Positions 1-8,013 are shown, counted from the stretch's first letter. The stretch is DNA of 35,502 bases from Marinilabiliales bacterium (GCA_002869365.1 PKTA01000222.1:1-35502); one strand, 5' to 3'. Made by a program: numbers and translations. Notes: generated from the sequence alone by a model not told the origin.

Positions 1-378
1 CGTGTTATGGGTGATGTAGCCATTAATCACATACTTCCTACAGCAATCAAATATCAAAACCGACTGGTTGAAAACACCAAAGGATTAAAAGATGTTCTCG
101 ATTCTAAAACTTATATCAAACTTTCCCGAAATCAAATAAATACAATTAAACAAATTTCAGAACATATTTCTGCTGTAAAAGAACTAGTTGATGCTATGGT
201 GGCAGCACGGAAAGTTGCCAACAAAATAGAGGATACCACAAAGCAAGGTTTTGCCTATAGAGAAAATGTAGTGAAATATTTCGACCCTATCAGAAAGCAT
301 GTTGATGACTTAGAGTTGCTGATAGATAATGAGTTATGGCCTTTGCCTAAATACAGAGAATTGTTGTTTTTGAAATAG
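1..378 (+). CDS. glnN: Glutamine synthetase type III, C-terminal end (partial)
   Basis: This is the last 125 codons of a gene that begins before the window; the frame is open from base 1 (Arg-Val-Met-Gly-Asp). Type III glutamine synthetase makes glutamine from glutamate, ammonia and ATP as a large dodecamer of about 700-residue subunits and is the usual form in Bacteroidota. The visible part matches the family's helical C-terminal extension: an NHILPTAIKYQN segment near its start and the closing WPLPKYRELLF. No catalytic residues lie in this piece, so the call rests on that tail alone. A strong terminator follows 17 bases after the stop, so transcription probably ends here. Confidence 0.86.
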   Translation, partial: RVMGDVAINHILPTAIKYQNRLVENTKGLKDVLDSKTYIKLSRNQINTIKQISEHISAVKELVDAMVAARKVANKIEDTTKQGFAYRENVVKYFDPIRKHVDDLELLIDNELWPLPKYRELLFLK

Positions 379-394
379 TACTACAAAATAATTA

Positions 395-428
395 GCCTCG
401 TTATAATAAAATAGCGAGGCTTTTTTTT
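395..428 (+). terminator. Rho-independent terminator after glnN
   Basis: GCCTCG (395-400) pairs with CGAGGC (415-420) and is followed at once by a run of eight T. It closes the glutamine synthetase transcript. Apart from it and a promoter box near 556, the gap 379-601 holds nothing I can recognise. Confidence 0.85.
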
Positions 429-555
429 ACATTGTTGCTGTCTATCACTATAAATTATAAATAAATAAATCTACTTATCCAATCATCCATTGTCCCTCTG
501 TTCATTTGATCTTCTAATCCTGTTTAGGTAATCTTCTTTATAAGAAAATAATAGC

Positions 556-563
556 TACTTTTG
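556..563 (+). promoter_or_regulatory. Bacteroidota -7 promoter box (TACTTTTG) for the DUF4831 gene
   Basis: A perfect TAnnTTTG box lies 38 bases upstream of the ATG at 602. I see no clear TTTG -33 element at the usual 19-base spacing, so only half the promoter is supported. Confidence 0.5.
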
Positions 564-601
564 TTATGTATCATATGTGAGACTCAAATAAGTATAAAAA
601 G

Positions 602-1708
602 ATGAAGACAAGGATAATTTCACTAATAATTTTAGTATTAATTGGGACTACTGCATTTTCTCAATTTCGAATTAGTAAAGTAAGCAGTAATATGAATACG
701 GGACCCGAGGGTGTTGTTTATGGTTTGCCAAGAACCGTTATACAACTGGATATTAGTATGCAGAAAATTGATAAAATACCAGGCCCTTTGGCGGATTATG
801 CCACTGAATATCTTGGAGTTAGTGACTATATAAATAAACTCTCGTCTACATATAAATTACTGAATGTTAATGTGATTACATTTCCTGAAATAGATCCTGA
901 TAATTCGTTTTATTTACAATTCGCAGAGCAAAGAGGTAAAGATGATCCTGAAAATGCTTTCCATCTTTCTGATATCGGAACTTTAATATCATTTAATGCA
1001 AAATCTGAATTTGAATACCAACCCAAATTAATAAGCAATATAAATCAAACATATCAGGTGTATAATGACGGAAATGCCTTTGACTATAATGCTGGTTATA
1101 ATCGAAAAAAAGTTATTGACACAATTATCCGTAAAATAAATATTGATACGGTAAGCATTGATAGGTTCACTTATAGAACAAACTGGGCTAATCTAACTGA
1201 AAAAGATAAAGCAAATGAGGCTGCATTAAAAATACAAAGTATTAGAGAACAAAGGTTTAACCTGCTTACTGGTTTCCAGGAAGTAAATTATGGTGGTAGT
1301 ATTATTTACATGGATAATGAATTAAAGAAAATGGAAAATGATTACTTACAGTTGTTTTTAGGTAAGGAATTGAGTAGTGTAGAACATTACACTGTTTTCG
1401 TAATTGCTAAAGAAGGAGAGGAAAAACGTAAAGTTTTAACAACTGAAAATGGAGATAATATTGAGATAGTCTTTACCAAGCATGGCAATACTTCTCTATT
1501 ACCCGAAAAACCTGTGCAAAAGGAGAACCATCTCTTTTACCGGGTACCAGAAAATACTACTGTAGAAATAGATTATAATGGAAAAACCTTTAAAACAGTT
1601 AGTTTCCCAATCTGTCAGTTTGGTAAATTATTAATGGCCCCACTTAATAATACACAATTATATTTCGATCCGAATACTGGAAATTTACTTAGAATAGTGA
1701 AGAAATAG
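602..1708 (+). CDS. DUF4831 family secreted protein
   Basis: The 368-residue protein starts with a signal peptide (a hydrophobic stretch over residues 4-18 ending in TTAFSQ), so it is exported. After it comes the YGLPRTVIQLDI motif and a DYATEYLGV segment, which I recognise from the DUF4831 family of Bacteroidota. The length fits that family. Function is unknown; no lipobox, catalytic motif or membrane segment is visible beyond the signal. The ATG at 602 is the first one giving an intact signal peptide, and a -7 promoter box lies just upstream. The gene stands alone: a terminator separates it from glnN, and it converges on aroQ with 54 bases between stop codons. Confidence 0.8.
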   Translation: MKTRIISLIILVLIGTTAFSQFRISKVSSNMNTGPEGVVYGLPRTVIQLDISMQKIDKIPGPLADYATEYLGVSDYINKLSSTYKLLNVNVITFPEIDPDNSFYLQFAEQRGKDDPENAFHLSDIGTLISFNAKSEFEYQPKLISNINQTYQVYNDGNAFDYNAGYNRKKVIDTIIRKINIDTVSIDRFTYRTNWANLTEKDKANEAALKIQSIREQRFNLLTGFQEVNYGGSIIYMDNELKKMENDYLQLFLGKELSSVEHYTVFVIAKEGEEKRKVLTTENGDNIEIVFTKHGNTSLLPEKPVQKENHLFYRVPENTTVEIDYNGKTFKTVSFPICQFGKLLMAPLNNTQLYFDPNTGNLLRIVKK

Positions 1709-1762
1709 ATTATTTTAGGAACAAATTAGAGATAAAAATAAGTTCTCTTTGTTTGCCTATAA

Positions 1763-2185
1763 TTATCTCTTAATCAGATGTTCTATTGCAAGTCGGTATG
1801 AGTCAAGGCCCATGCCCGAAATTGTTCCTATGCAGTTAGGTGCAAGAAATGATGTGTGCCTGAATGTTTCTCTAGAAAAGATGTTTGATATATGGACTTC
1901 AATTACAGGAATGTCTATCGCTTTAATTGCATCTCCAATGGATACAGAAGTATGAGTGTATCCGCCAGCATTTAAAACAACTGCATTATACTCATACATC
2001 GACTGCTGTATTTTATCAATCAACTCACCCTCAATATTCGATTGGTAATGGTCTATCTTAATTTTTGGAAAAAACTCTTGTAACTCTTCCAAGAAATCGA
2101 CAAAGGAAATCTTCCCATAAACCCCTTTTTCTCTCTCTCCGGTTAAGTTTAAGTTGGGACCGTTGATAATTAAAATACTTTTCAT
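1763..2185 (-). CDS. aroQ: 3-dehydroquinate dehydratase, type II
   Basis: This enzyme catalyses the third step of the shikimate pathway, 3-dehydroquinate to 3-dehydroshikimate, in the cytosol as a dodecamer. The 140-residue length is typical. Visible family motifs are the N-terminal NGPNLNLTGERE followed by GVYG with the catalytic Tyr23, the NAGGYTHTS substrate loop, and EVHISN carrying the general-acid His. The flexible active-site lid has TGEREKGVYG where many relatives have LGxREPxIYG, a modest variation. The ATG at 2185 places the GPNLNL motif at the usual distance. A minus-strand -7 box at 2206-2213 implies a leader of about 15 bases. It appears monocistronic. Confidence 0.95.
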   Translation of the reverse strand: MKSILIINGPNLNLTGEREKGVYGKISFVDFLEELQEFFPKIKIDHYQSNIEGELIDKIQQSMYEYNAVVLNAGGYTHTSVSIGDAIKAIDIPVIEVHISNIFSRETFRHTSFLAPNCIGTISGMGLDSYRLAIEHLIKR

Positions 2186-2205
2186 TCTTTGCTATAATTT
2201 TGCTG

Positions 2206-2213
2206 CAAAGTTA
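2206..2213 (-). promoter_or_regulatory. -7 promoter box (TAACTTTG) for aroQ
   Basis: Read on the minus strand this is a perfect TAnnTTTG, 20 bases ahead of the aroQ start codon. No convincing -33 element is visible. Confidence 0.5.
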
Positions 2214-2415
2214 ATTTATTTATTAATTATCATGCATTTGTAATTCTTCATTTCAGTATTGATTTGAATAGTTCATTTATGGTAAAGTAGTTTGCTTATT
2301 TTGACATGAATGAGACTGTAAAGACTAAAATACAGAATAACAGTTTTATACAGGTCATTTTAGTTTCGATTTGTAAATTTAAATTTATTGGGGTAGACAA
2401 TATATAAATAATTTT

Positions 2416-2423
2416 TACATTTG
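2416..2423 (+). promoter_or_regulatory. -7 promoter box (TACATTTG) for the riboswitch leader
   Basis: A perfect TAnnTTTG whose predicted start point (about 2429-2431) falls exactly where the TPP aptamer begins, which supports both calls. A possible -33 TTG at 2388-2390 is spaced somewhat wide (25 bases). Confidence 0.65.
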
Positions 2424-2428
2424 CAGAG

Positions 2429-2508
2429 TATTCCAATAGGGGTGCCTTATTATAAGGGCTGAGATTATACCCTCTGAACCTGATACGGATAATGCCGTCG
2501 TAGGAAAG
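2429..2508 (+). ncRNA. TPP (thiamine pyrophosphate) riboswitch aptamer
   Basis: The conserved THI-element blocks are present in order: GGGGTGCC (2439-2446), AGGGCTGAGA (2455-2464), ACCCTCTGAACCTGAT (2469-2484), then GGATAATGCCG (2487-2497) and GTAGGAAA (2500-2507). P1 can form between TTCC (2431-2434) and GGAA (2503-2506); P3 between AGGG and CCCT. It sits alone in the leader of the TonB receptor gene that starts at 2572. TPP riboswitches lower expression when thiamine pyrophosphate is plentiful, so the downstream receptor is predicted to be induced by thiamine shortage. The remaining part of the 386-base gap (2186-2415) holds only the aroQ promoter region. Confidence 0.93.
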
Positions 2509-2539
2509 GAGATTTACACAACCCACAGGCTTACTTCTA

Positions 2540-2564
2540 TTGATTTAAAAAATCTTTAAATCAA
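2540..2564 (+). promoter_or_regulatory. Hairpin between TPP aptamer and start codon (candidate expression platform)
   Basis: TTGATTTAAA (2540-2549) pairs perfectly with TTTAAATCAA (2555-2564) around a five-base loop, ending seven bases before the ATG at 2572. There is no T-run after it, so it is not a standard terminator; it could control ribosome access. Its role is inferred from position only. Confidence 0.4.
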
Positions 2565-2571
2565 AAGAGTT

Positions 2572-4983
2572 ATGTTTAAAAAAGTTCAAATTACAGTTTT
2601 GTTTTTTCTGTTATTCAACCTTGGGTTGATGGCGCAGTACAGTTTAAAAGGAAGAGTTTATGATACAAAAAACGGTAAATCCCTTCCTGGAGCAACAGTT
2701 ATGCTTGACAATACTTTCAGGGCCACTGCCACTGATAAAAAAGGCGAGTTTACCCTTAGTAAATTAAAAGCAGGAGATTATATGGTAAAAATTAGTTTTA
2801 TAGGCTACAAAACTCTTCGTAAAACAATAGAGCTTAATAGTAATAAAACTATGGAATTTGCTTTAGAGCCAACAATTTATATGAGTGATGAGATAATCGT
2901 CAGGGCTTCACGTGATAAAGCAAACTCGAATAATGCGAAGACTGAGATTTCTCAGTCGGACCTAAAGTCGGTTAATACAGGACAGGATTTACCGTATTTG
3001 TTGAGCATGTCACCTTCTATGGTTATTACTTCAGATGCCGGATCAGGTATTGGTTATACAGGCATGCGTATAAGGGGGTCTGACCTAAGTAGAATAAATG
3101 TTACATTAAATGGAGTGCCTGTTAACGATGGTGAATCTCAGGGAGTATTTTTTGTGGATTTGCCGGATTTAGCCTCTTCTGTTGATAATATTCAAATCCA
3201 AAGGGGAGTAGGGACTTCAACTAATGGTGCTGCTGCATTTGGCGCAAGCATTAATATAAAAACCGACGAATTTTCTGCCGATCCTTATGCCGAACTTAAT
3301 TCTGCCGCAGGTTCTTTCAATACACTAAAAAGTAGTTTAAAATTTGGTAGTGGTTTGATTGGAGGTAAATGGAATTTTAATGGAAGAGTATCAACCATTA
3401 CTTCCGAGGGCTATATCGATAGAGCAAGTTCTGATCTTAAAAGTGCTTATTTATCAGGATCTTACTATGGTGATAAAGATATTTTGAAGGCTGTTGTAAT
3501 TATTGGTAAAGAAAAAACTTATCAGGCATGGTATGGAATCCCGAAAGACAGTTTGGAAACAAACCGTACTTATAACCCGGCTGGCGAAATATTGGATGAT
3601 AATGGAAATATTATTGGTTATTATGATAATCAAACTGATAATTATTGGCAAAATTATTATCAATTACACTATGCGAGAGAATTGAATAGTAAATTAACAC
3701 TTTCTGCATCAGGATTTTATACGCGAGGTTATGGCTTTTATGAAAATTATAAAAATGCAGAAAGTTTCTCTGAATACGGCATGAATGATACTATTATTGG
3801 AAATGATACAATCAGAATTTCTGATATGATAACCCAGAAGTGGCTCGACAATAACTTTTATGGGTTTAACTTAAACCTAATTTATGATAAATTTCCGTTT
3901 AAACTAACTACTGGTGGAGGTTGGAATCAATACGATGGAGATCATTATGGAAAAGTTATTTGGTCGCAAATAGCAAGAAAAGGCGATTACGATAGAAACT
4001 GGTATTTTAATAACGGACTTAAAACAGAGGCAAACATATTTGCCAAGATTGAATATATCTATGCCGGTAAACTGACGGTTTTCGAAGAATTGCAATTTCG
4101 TAAAATTAACTACAAAATTAAAGGTAATCACGACGACTTGAGAAACCTTAGTCAGGAACATGATTTCAATTTTCTTAATCCCAAATTTGGGCTTTCCTAT
4201 AAGATTAATGAGAACAATAATGCATTTGCGTCTATGGCTGTAACTCACAGAGAACCAAATCGTTCTGTTTATAGAGATTCTGATCCAGGTGTTGATGTAA
4301 AACATGAGAAATTAACTGACATAGAAGTGGGATATGTTTTTGCTACTACAAAATTTAGTGCAGGGGCCAATTTTTACTATATGATTTATAAGGATCAGTT
4401 GGTACTAACAGGCAAAATAAATAATGTTGGTGCCCCAATAATGCAGAATGTTGATAAAAGTTACAGAAGAGGTATTGAAATTGAAGCTGGCTGGAAAATT
4501 GCCGGTTTTTTGAATTGGAATTTTAATACTACATTGAGCTCCAACAAGATAAAGAACTTTAAGTCCTTTATTGACGATTATGATACATGGCCGGTTCAAA
4601 GAATAGAAACATTTTCGAGTACCGATATTTCATTTTCCCCATCAATTATAGCCAATAACGAATTTGAAATAACACCTTTTAAAAACTTTGTTGTCAGTTT
4701 AACTTCTTCGTATGTTGGTAAACAGTTTATCGATAATACTTCCAATGCTAATCGCAGCATAGATCCTTATTTAATTAATAACGTAAGAATTAATTATGGT
4801 ATAGAAACTAACTTTATTAAAAGAATAGATTTCTTACTTTCGTTAAACAATGTGTTTAACGAAAAATATTCTTCTAATGCCTGGGTATATAGTTATTATT
4901 CAGGTGATAATGAATATGATATGTTTGGTTATTATCCACAGGCAGGATTTAACTTTATGCTTGGGATTAATTTGAAATTTTAA
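2572..4983 (+). CDS. TonB-dependent outer-membrane receptor under TPP riboswitch control (likely thiamine or precursor uptake)
   Basis: The 803-residue protein has a signal peptide (residues 1-21, ending LGLMAQ), a carboxypeptidase-regulatory-like beta domain (about 22-105, with GRVYDTKNGKSLPGATV), a TonB plug (about 125-230, with MRIRGSDLSRINVTLNGVPVND and the FVDLPDLASSVDNIQIQRG end) and a 22-strand-type barrel closing in a terminal Phe (GINLKF). Such receptors move a bound ligand across the outer membrane using TonB energy. The substrate cannot be read from the protein, but the TPP riboswitch in its leader, known upstream of outer-membrane receptors in Bacteroidota, points to thiamine or a precursor. 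No inner-membrane thiamine transporter or SusD-like partner follows; a terminator closes the unit. Confidence 0.92.
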   Translation: MFKKVQITVLFFLLFNLGLMAQYSLKGRVYDTKNGKSLPGATVMLDNTFRATATDKKGEFTLSKLKAGDYMVKISFIGYKTLRKTIELNSNKTMEFALEPTIYMSDEIIVRASRDKANSNNAKTEISQSDLKSVNTGQDLPYLLSMSPSMVITSDAGSGIGYTGMRIRGSDLSRINVTLNGVPVNDGESQGVFFVDLPDLASSVDNIQIQRGVGTSTNGAAAFGASINIKTDEFSADPYAELNSAAGSFNTLKSSLKFGSGLIGGKWNFNGRVSTITSEGYIDRASSDLKSAYLSGSYYGDKDILKAVVIIGKEKTYQAWYGIPKDSLETNRTYNPAGEILDDNGNIIGYYDNQTDNYWQNYYQLHYARELNSKLTLSASGFYTRGYGFYENYKNAESFSEYGMNDTIIGNDTIRISDMITQKWLDNNFYGFNLNLIYDKFPFKLTTGGGWNQYDGDHYGKVIWSQIARKGDYDRNWYFNNGLKTEANIFAKIEYIYAGKLTVFEELQFRKINYKIKGNHDDLRNLSQEHDFNFLNPKFGLSYKINENNNAFASMAVTHREPNRSVYRDSDPGVDVKHEKLTDIEVGYVFATTKFSAGANFYYMIYKDQLVLTGKINNVGAPIMQNVDKSYRRGIEIEAGWKIAGFLNWNFNTTLSSNKIKNFKSFIDDYDTWPVQRIETFSSTDISFSPSIIANNEFEITPFKNFVVSLTSSYVGKQFIDNTSNANRSIDPYLINNVRINYGIETNFIKRIDFLLSLNNVFNEKYSSNAWVYSYYSGDNEYDMFGYYPQAGFNFMLGINLKF

Positions 4984-5082
4984 TATAATTATAGAATTTT
5001 CAATAATAAAACTTATAAAAAGTTTCCAAATTATCATTTAAATAATACGAATAATAATCGGTTACTTACATATTTATAATTT

Positions 5083-5117
5083 ATGCCGGGTCTTGTGCCC
5101 GGCATTTCTATTTTTAC
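5083..5117 (+). terminator. Terminator after the TonB receptor
   Basis: ATGCCGGG (5083-5090) pairs with CCCGGCAT (5098-5105) with a seven-base loop, followed by TTCTATTTTT. It is a stable GC-rich stem in a very AT-rich setting. Confidence 0.8.
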
Positions 5118-5135
5118 ATCAGAAAATGATAAATA

Positions 5136-5474
5136 ATGAAACTCATAATAATTACTTTTTTTGTTGTTGCCTTTAGCCTTTTACAAGAACCTGAAATAAT
5201 GACTATTACAGGAGAGCAAACAAAGTCGATAGCAGATACCAACACAAGTTTGGTATGTAAGACACTAAAATTGTCGCATTCGGCTAAAATTACTAAGGCA
5301 GAAGGAAATTGTGCTGGATACTGGATACAAAAGGGAAATATTACTATCCATAATTTTAAAAAACCTGAAAGATCAATTGGAACTGTTCTTAAACCAGGAA
5401 GTTATACAGTTTATCCGGAACTAAAACCAAGGCAAACTAAAGCCAGTATAACCATAACATTAGAAGAAATATGA
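5136..5474 (+). CDS. Small secreted protein of unknown function
   Basis: I do not recognise a family. The 112-residue product has a hydrophobic N-terminus (KLIIITFFVVAFSLL, residues 2-16) that could be a signal peptide or anchor, although no clear AXA or SQ cleavage site follows. The mature part looks beta-rich and has two cysteines (in SLVCKTLKL and GNCAGYW) that could form a disulfide outside the cytoplasm. The gene begins about 30 bases after the receptor's terminator, so it should have its own promoter, but no TAnnTTTG box is evident. It may be lineage-specific. Confidence 0.55.
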   Translation: MKLIIITFFVVAFSLLQEPEIMTITGEQTKSIADTNTSLVCKTLKLSHSAKITKAEGNCAGYWIQKGNITIHNFKKPERSIGTVLKPGSYTVYPELKPRQTKASITITLEEI

Positions 5475-5587
5475 ACGTTTTAATTGGTCATAATATATAA
5501 CGATTTAAATGAATAATTACCATTAGGGTTCTATACTAAATTAATTTAATTGAATAAAACCAAAAGATGAAAAGGTATTTACAATTG

Positions 5588-5595
5588 TAATTTTG
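5588..5595 (+). promoter_or_regulatory. -7 promoter box (TAATTTTG) ahead of an orphan terminator
   Basis: A perfect TAnnTTTG box lies about 30 bases before a strong terminator with no open reading frame between them. No -33 element is clear, and the box can occur by chance in AT-rich DNA. Confidence 0.3.
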
Positions 5596-5601
5596 TCCTC
5601 T

Positions 5602-5669
5602 TTAAGGGTTTGGTTTTTGATCTGGCTGTTGTCGGAAATCCATTACAGGGTTTTTGCAACAGCCTTTTT
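5602..5669 (+). ncRNA. Possible small RNA of about 70 bases ending in an intrinsic terminator
   Basis: Inferred from a -7 box at 5588-5595, no usable reading frame downstream, and the terminator at 5624-5669. The gap 5475-5750 is otherwise empty. No known RNA family is recognised. An alternative is that the terminator ends the transcript of the small secreted gene at 5136-5474. Confidence 0.25.
5624..5669 (+). terminator. Rho-independent terminator in the 5475-5750 gap
   Basis: GGCTGTTG (5624-5631) pairs with CAACAGCC (5657-5664) and is followed by TTTTTA. The 25-base loop contains a small inner pairing. It is 150 bases past the nearest upstream stop codon. Confidence 0.7.
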
Positions 5670-5750
5670 ATGCTTATTTATTATTAACCTCAGATCGACC
5701 TCAGTATATTATCAATTCGTATATTTACAGCCTCTTTAAATGCTTGAATA

Positions 5751-6626
5751 TTGAGAAAATTAATAATTGTAATACTAGTAATATTTGCACAAATACTAAA
5801 TGCTCAGTCTTATAGTATAAAGGATACCGCCTTCAATTCTAATTCTGATTATAAAGTCATTAGTTCTATTAATTGGTCCCCCGATTCAAAAAAGTTAGTG
5901 TTCTCTGCCACTGAAAATGGGGATGATCAATTTGATATTTTTGTTTATAATTTACCCGAGTCTTCAATTAAAAATATGACTTCATCAGAAAATGATGAAT
6001 TAAATCCTGTTTGGCATCCTGACGGAGATAAATTAATTTATGATAAAGTTATTGATTCTACTACTAATATATTTGTTTATAACCCTTCAAGCAAAACTGA
6101 GAAGCCGCTGTTTAACAGGGATATACGAAGTAGGCAAGGAAGTTATTCCATGGACACCATGTTAGTTTGTTTTAGTGGTTTTGATATTATTGCAGATAAT
6201 TGGCAAATTTACACCTACGATTTCATCTATGATAATTTGAATCAGTTGACTAAAAGTGAATTTAATAGCCAAAATCCGGTTTTTTCACCAAATGGTAAAC
6301 ATATTATTTACGAAGAAGTGGATTCCTCATCAAAAACTATTTTAAAAATGATGAACTGGTATGGAAAGTCAGAACTTTCTATCGATACTCTAGAAGGATC
6401 TAATGCATTTTGGGATAATGATAGCTGGCGATTCAATTATATTAGTAAAACTTTAAATGATGAAGAATTGATTAGTTTGAGATATAACGGACAATCCCCC
6501 TTGCAACTTATTTCAAAACAAACAAACTTAAAGGATTTTATCATATCACCTGATAAACTTTACTATGCCATGGTATTGAAAGGTATTTATTTCGATTATC
6601 TAATTATTGGGAGCCTAAATTGGTAA
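5751..6626 (+). CDS. Secreted TolB-like WD40/PD40 beta-propeller protein
   Basis: The 291-residue protein has a signal peptide (residues 1-19, hydrophobic IIVILVIFAQ, then LNAQ) and several PD40-type propeller repeats of the form SSINWSPDSKKLVFSA, NPVWHPDGDKLIYDK and NPVFSPNGKHIIYEE, about 45 residues apart. Repeats of this kind are shared with TolB and often mediate protein binding in the periplasm; the partner here is unknown. The start must be TTG at 5751 (or ATA one codon earlier), because a TGA lies in frame at 5745-5747 and the only nearby ATG (5740) is out of frame. A near-consensus promoter box TATATTTA sits at 5720-5727. About four to five blades are visible, fewer than a full closed propeller. 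Confidence 0.75.
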   Translation: MRKLIIVILVIFAQILNAQSYSIKDTAFNSNSDYKVISSINWSPDSKKLVFSATENGDDQFDIFVYNLPESSIKNMTSSENDELNPVWHPDGDKLIYDKVIDSTTNIFVYNPSSKTEKPLFNRDIRSRQGSYSMDTMLVCFSGFDIIADNWQIYTYDFIYDNLNQLTKSEFNSQNPVFSPNGKHIIYEEVDSSSKTILKMMNWYGKSELSIDTLEGSNAFWDNDSWRFNYISKTLNDEELISLRYNGQSPLQLISKQTNLKDFIISPDKLYYAMVLKGIYFDYLIIGSLNW

Positions 6627-6683
6627 AAAATGTGCCTGTTTCAGTTTAATATATTAACTTCGTAGAAAATAATATTTTAAGAT

Positions 6684-7514
6684 ATGGCACAACAAGAATT
6701 AAGTTTAAAGAAAATTTTTCCGATAGGAATATCGGTTCTGGTTTTAATATTGGTAATTGCATTCTGGAGCAGAATGACAGTAACAATTCCTGCAGGACAT
6801 GCAGGTGTAATGTTTCGCCTTTTAGGTGGAGTTGATACAGTTAACACTTATGGTGAAGGATTCCATTTTATTAATCCATTGAATAATATGGAAGTTTATC
6901 AGGTTCGTCAGTTGGAAACAGCTGAAGATATGAATGTACTATCATCCAATGGGTTGGAGATAAAAGCAGACGTATCAGCCTGGTATAAACCAAATTATAA
7001 GAGTCTCGGGCTTTTACACGCAAGAATAGGGACTAATTATTTAAGAGTAGTTGTAATTCCAGCCCTACGGGCTAGTGCAAGAAGCGTTATCGGCAGATAT
7101 ACTCCCGAACAGATTTATTCTACGAAACGAGATGCTATTCAGGATGAAATTTATGAAGAAGCCAAGGCTATTCTGGATGATAAATATGTCGACCTCGATC
7201 AAATACTTATTAGATCGATAGTTTTGCCGGCAACTATTAAAACTGCCATCGAAAGTAAACTTGAACAGGAACAACAGTCGCTGGAGTATGAGTTTAAGTT
7301 GGAAAAAGCAGGTAAAGAGGCAGAACGTCAGCGTATTGACGCAATGGGTAAAGCCAAGGCAAATGAGATATTAAATGCAAGTCTTACCGATAAAATCCTG
7401 CGTGAAAAAGGAATAGTTGCTACCGTTAAATTGGCAGAATCTCCAAATGCTAAAGTTGTAATTATTGGTAATACCAAAGATGGAATGCCACTGATTTTAG
7501 GCGATAGCAAATAG
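6684..7514 (+). CDS. Prohibitin family protein (SPFH/Band 7)
   Basis: The 276-residue protein has one N-terminal membrane anchor (about residues 11-30) followed by an SPFH domain (about 33-215) with the prohibitin signatures IPAGHAGVMFRLLGGV, GEGFHFINP and LRASARSVIGRYTPEQIYS, then a coiled coil (about 200-240, rich in Glu, Lys and Ala). Prohibitins form large ring or cage assemblies in the membrane and often regulate membrane proteases such as FtsH; that role here is inference. A near-consensus -7 box TAACTTCG at 6655-6662 lies 21 bases upstream of the ATG, so it is probably transcribed on its own. Confidence 0.9.
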   Translation: MAQQELSLKKIFPIGISVLVLILVIAFWSRMTVTIPAGHAGVMFRLLGGVDTVNTYGEGFHFINPLNNMEVYQVRQLETAEDMNVLSSNGLEIKADVSAWYKPNYKSLGLLHARIGTNYLRVVVIPALRASARSVIGRYTPEQIYSTKRDAIQDEIYEEAKAILDDKYVDLDQILIRSIVLPATIKTAIESKLEQEQQSLEYEFKLEKAGKEAERQRIDAMGKAKANEILNASLTDKILREKGIVATVKLAESPNAKVVIIGNTKDGMPLILGDSK

Positions 7515-7585
7515 TAAACAATATCACTTTTTTGTGTGATAAATGGTAATTGAATCACAAAATCAGAATTTAAATCATAAATTTC

Positions 7586-7616
7586 TTTGATTGTAAATGC
7601 ATTATGCATACTTTTG
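7586..7616 (+). promoter_or_regulatory. Complete Bacteroidota promoter (TTTG, 19 bases, TACTTTTG)
   Basis: TTTG at 7586-7589 and TACTTTTG at 7609-7616 are separated by exactly 19 bases, matching the Bacteroidota primary sigma-factor consensus in both elements. This is the best promoter in the window. It drives the small gene starting at 7640 with a leader of about 18 bases. Confidence 0.8.
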
Positions 7617-7639
7617 TACTGTTAATTAATTAACAAAAG

Positions 7640-8011
7640 ATGCGTACAATCATTAAAAGTTGTGAGTGTTATAGGGGTACTTATGGGAAACCCTATTTAT
7701 TACGACTGGTTTTTGAGACTACTTTACAGGAAACATGTAAACTAGAAGCAGATAATGTGTGTAAGTGCGACTCATGGTTTCCCAGAAATAATCATGTGCT
7801 TATTAAGTATAATATAGTTTGTGGAGGGAAGTTCTCTTCTGAAATGAAACTGATTCAGAAGTCAATTATCGTTGATGTGAGTAGTATTCAGTCGGATGAT
7901 TTTGATATTGATTTGGTTCTTACCAATTCAGCAGGTTTACATGATTTTCGTACATATAGTTTCTCTGAACTCAAAGAAGATATTTTAATTAATAAACATG
8001 CAACTGCCTGA
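7640..8011 (+). CDS. Small cytosolic protein of unknown function with clustered cysteines
   Basis: I do not recognise this 123-residue protein. It has no signal peptide or membrane segment. Six cysteines lie in the first half (two in SCECYRG, then C33, C41, C43 in VCKCDSW, and C61), and none in the acidic second half; they could bind a metal but do not form a standard ribbon. A consensus promoter with ideal spacing sits just upstream, which argues that it is a real and well-expressed gene. It ends three bases before the convergent CDF transporter gene, next to the hydrogenase maturation genes, but the opposite strand gives no operon link to them. Confidence 0.6.
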   Translation: MRTIIKSCECYRGTYGKPYLLRLVFETTLQETCKLEADNVCKCDSWFPRNNHVLIKYNIVCGGKFSSEMKLIQKSIIVDVSSIQSDDFDIDLVLTNSAGLHDFRTYSFSELKEDILINKHATA

Positions 8012-8013
8012 AT

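Noticed and set aside
1728-1748. AGAGA/TCTCT hairpin between the DUF4831 gene and aroQ as a terminator
   Set aside because: The stem is only five weak pairs with an 11-base loop and a poor T-tract on both strands.
3904-4305. Minus-strand reading frame inside the TonB receptor gene
   Set aside because: It is low-complexity and lies fully within a well-supported gene on the other strand.
7522-7560. Hairpin TATCAC/GTGATA after the prohibitin gene, and a possible Rex site from nearby TTGTG and TCACAA
   Set aside because: No T-run follows the hairpin, and the TTGTG and TCACAA halves are too far apart for a Rex palindrome.
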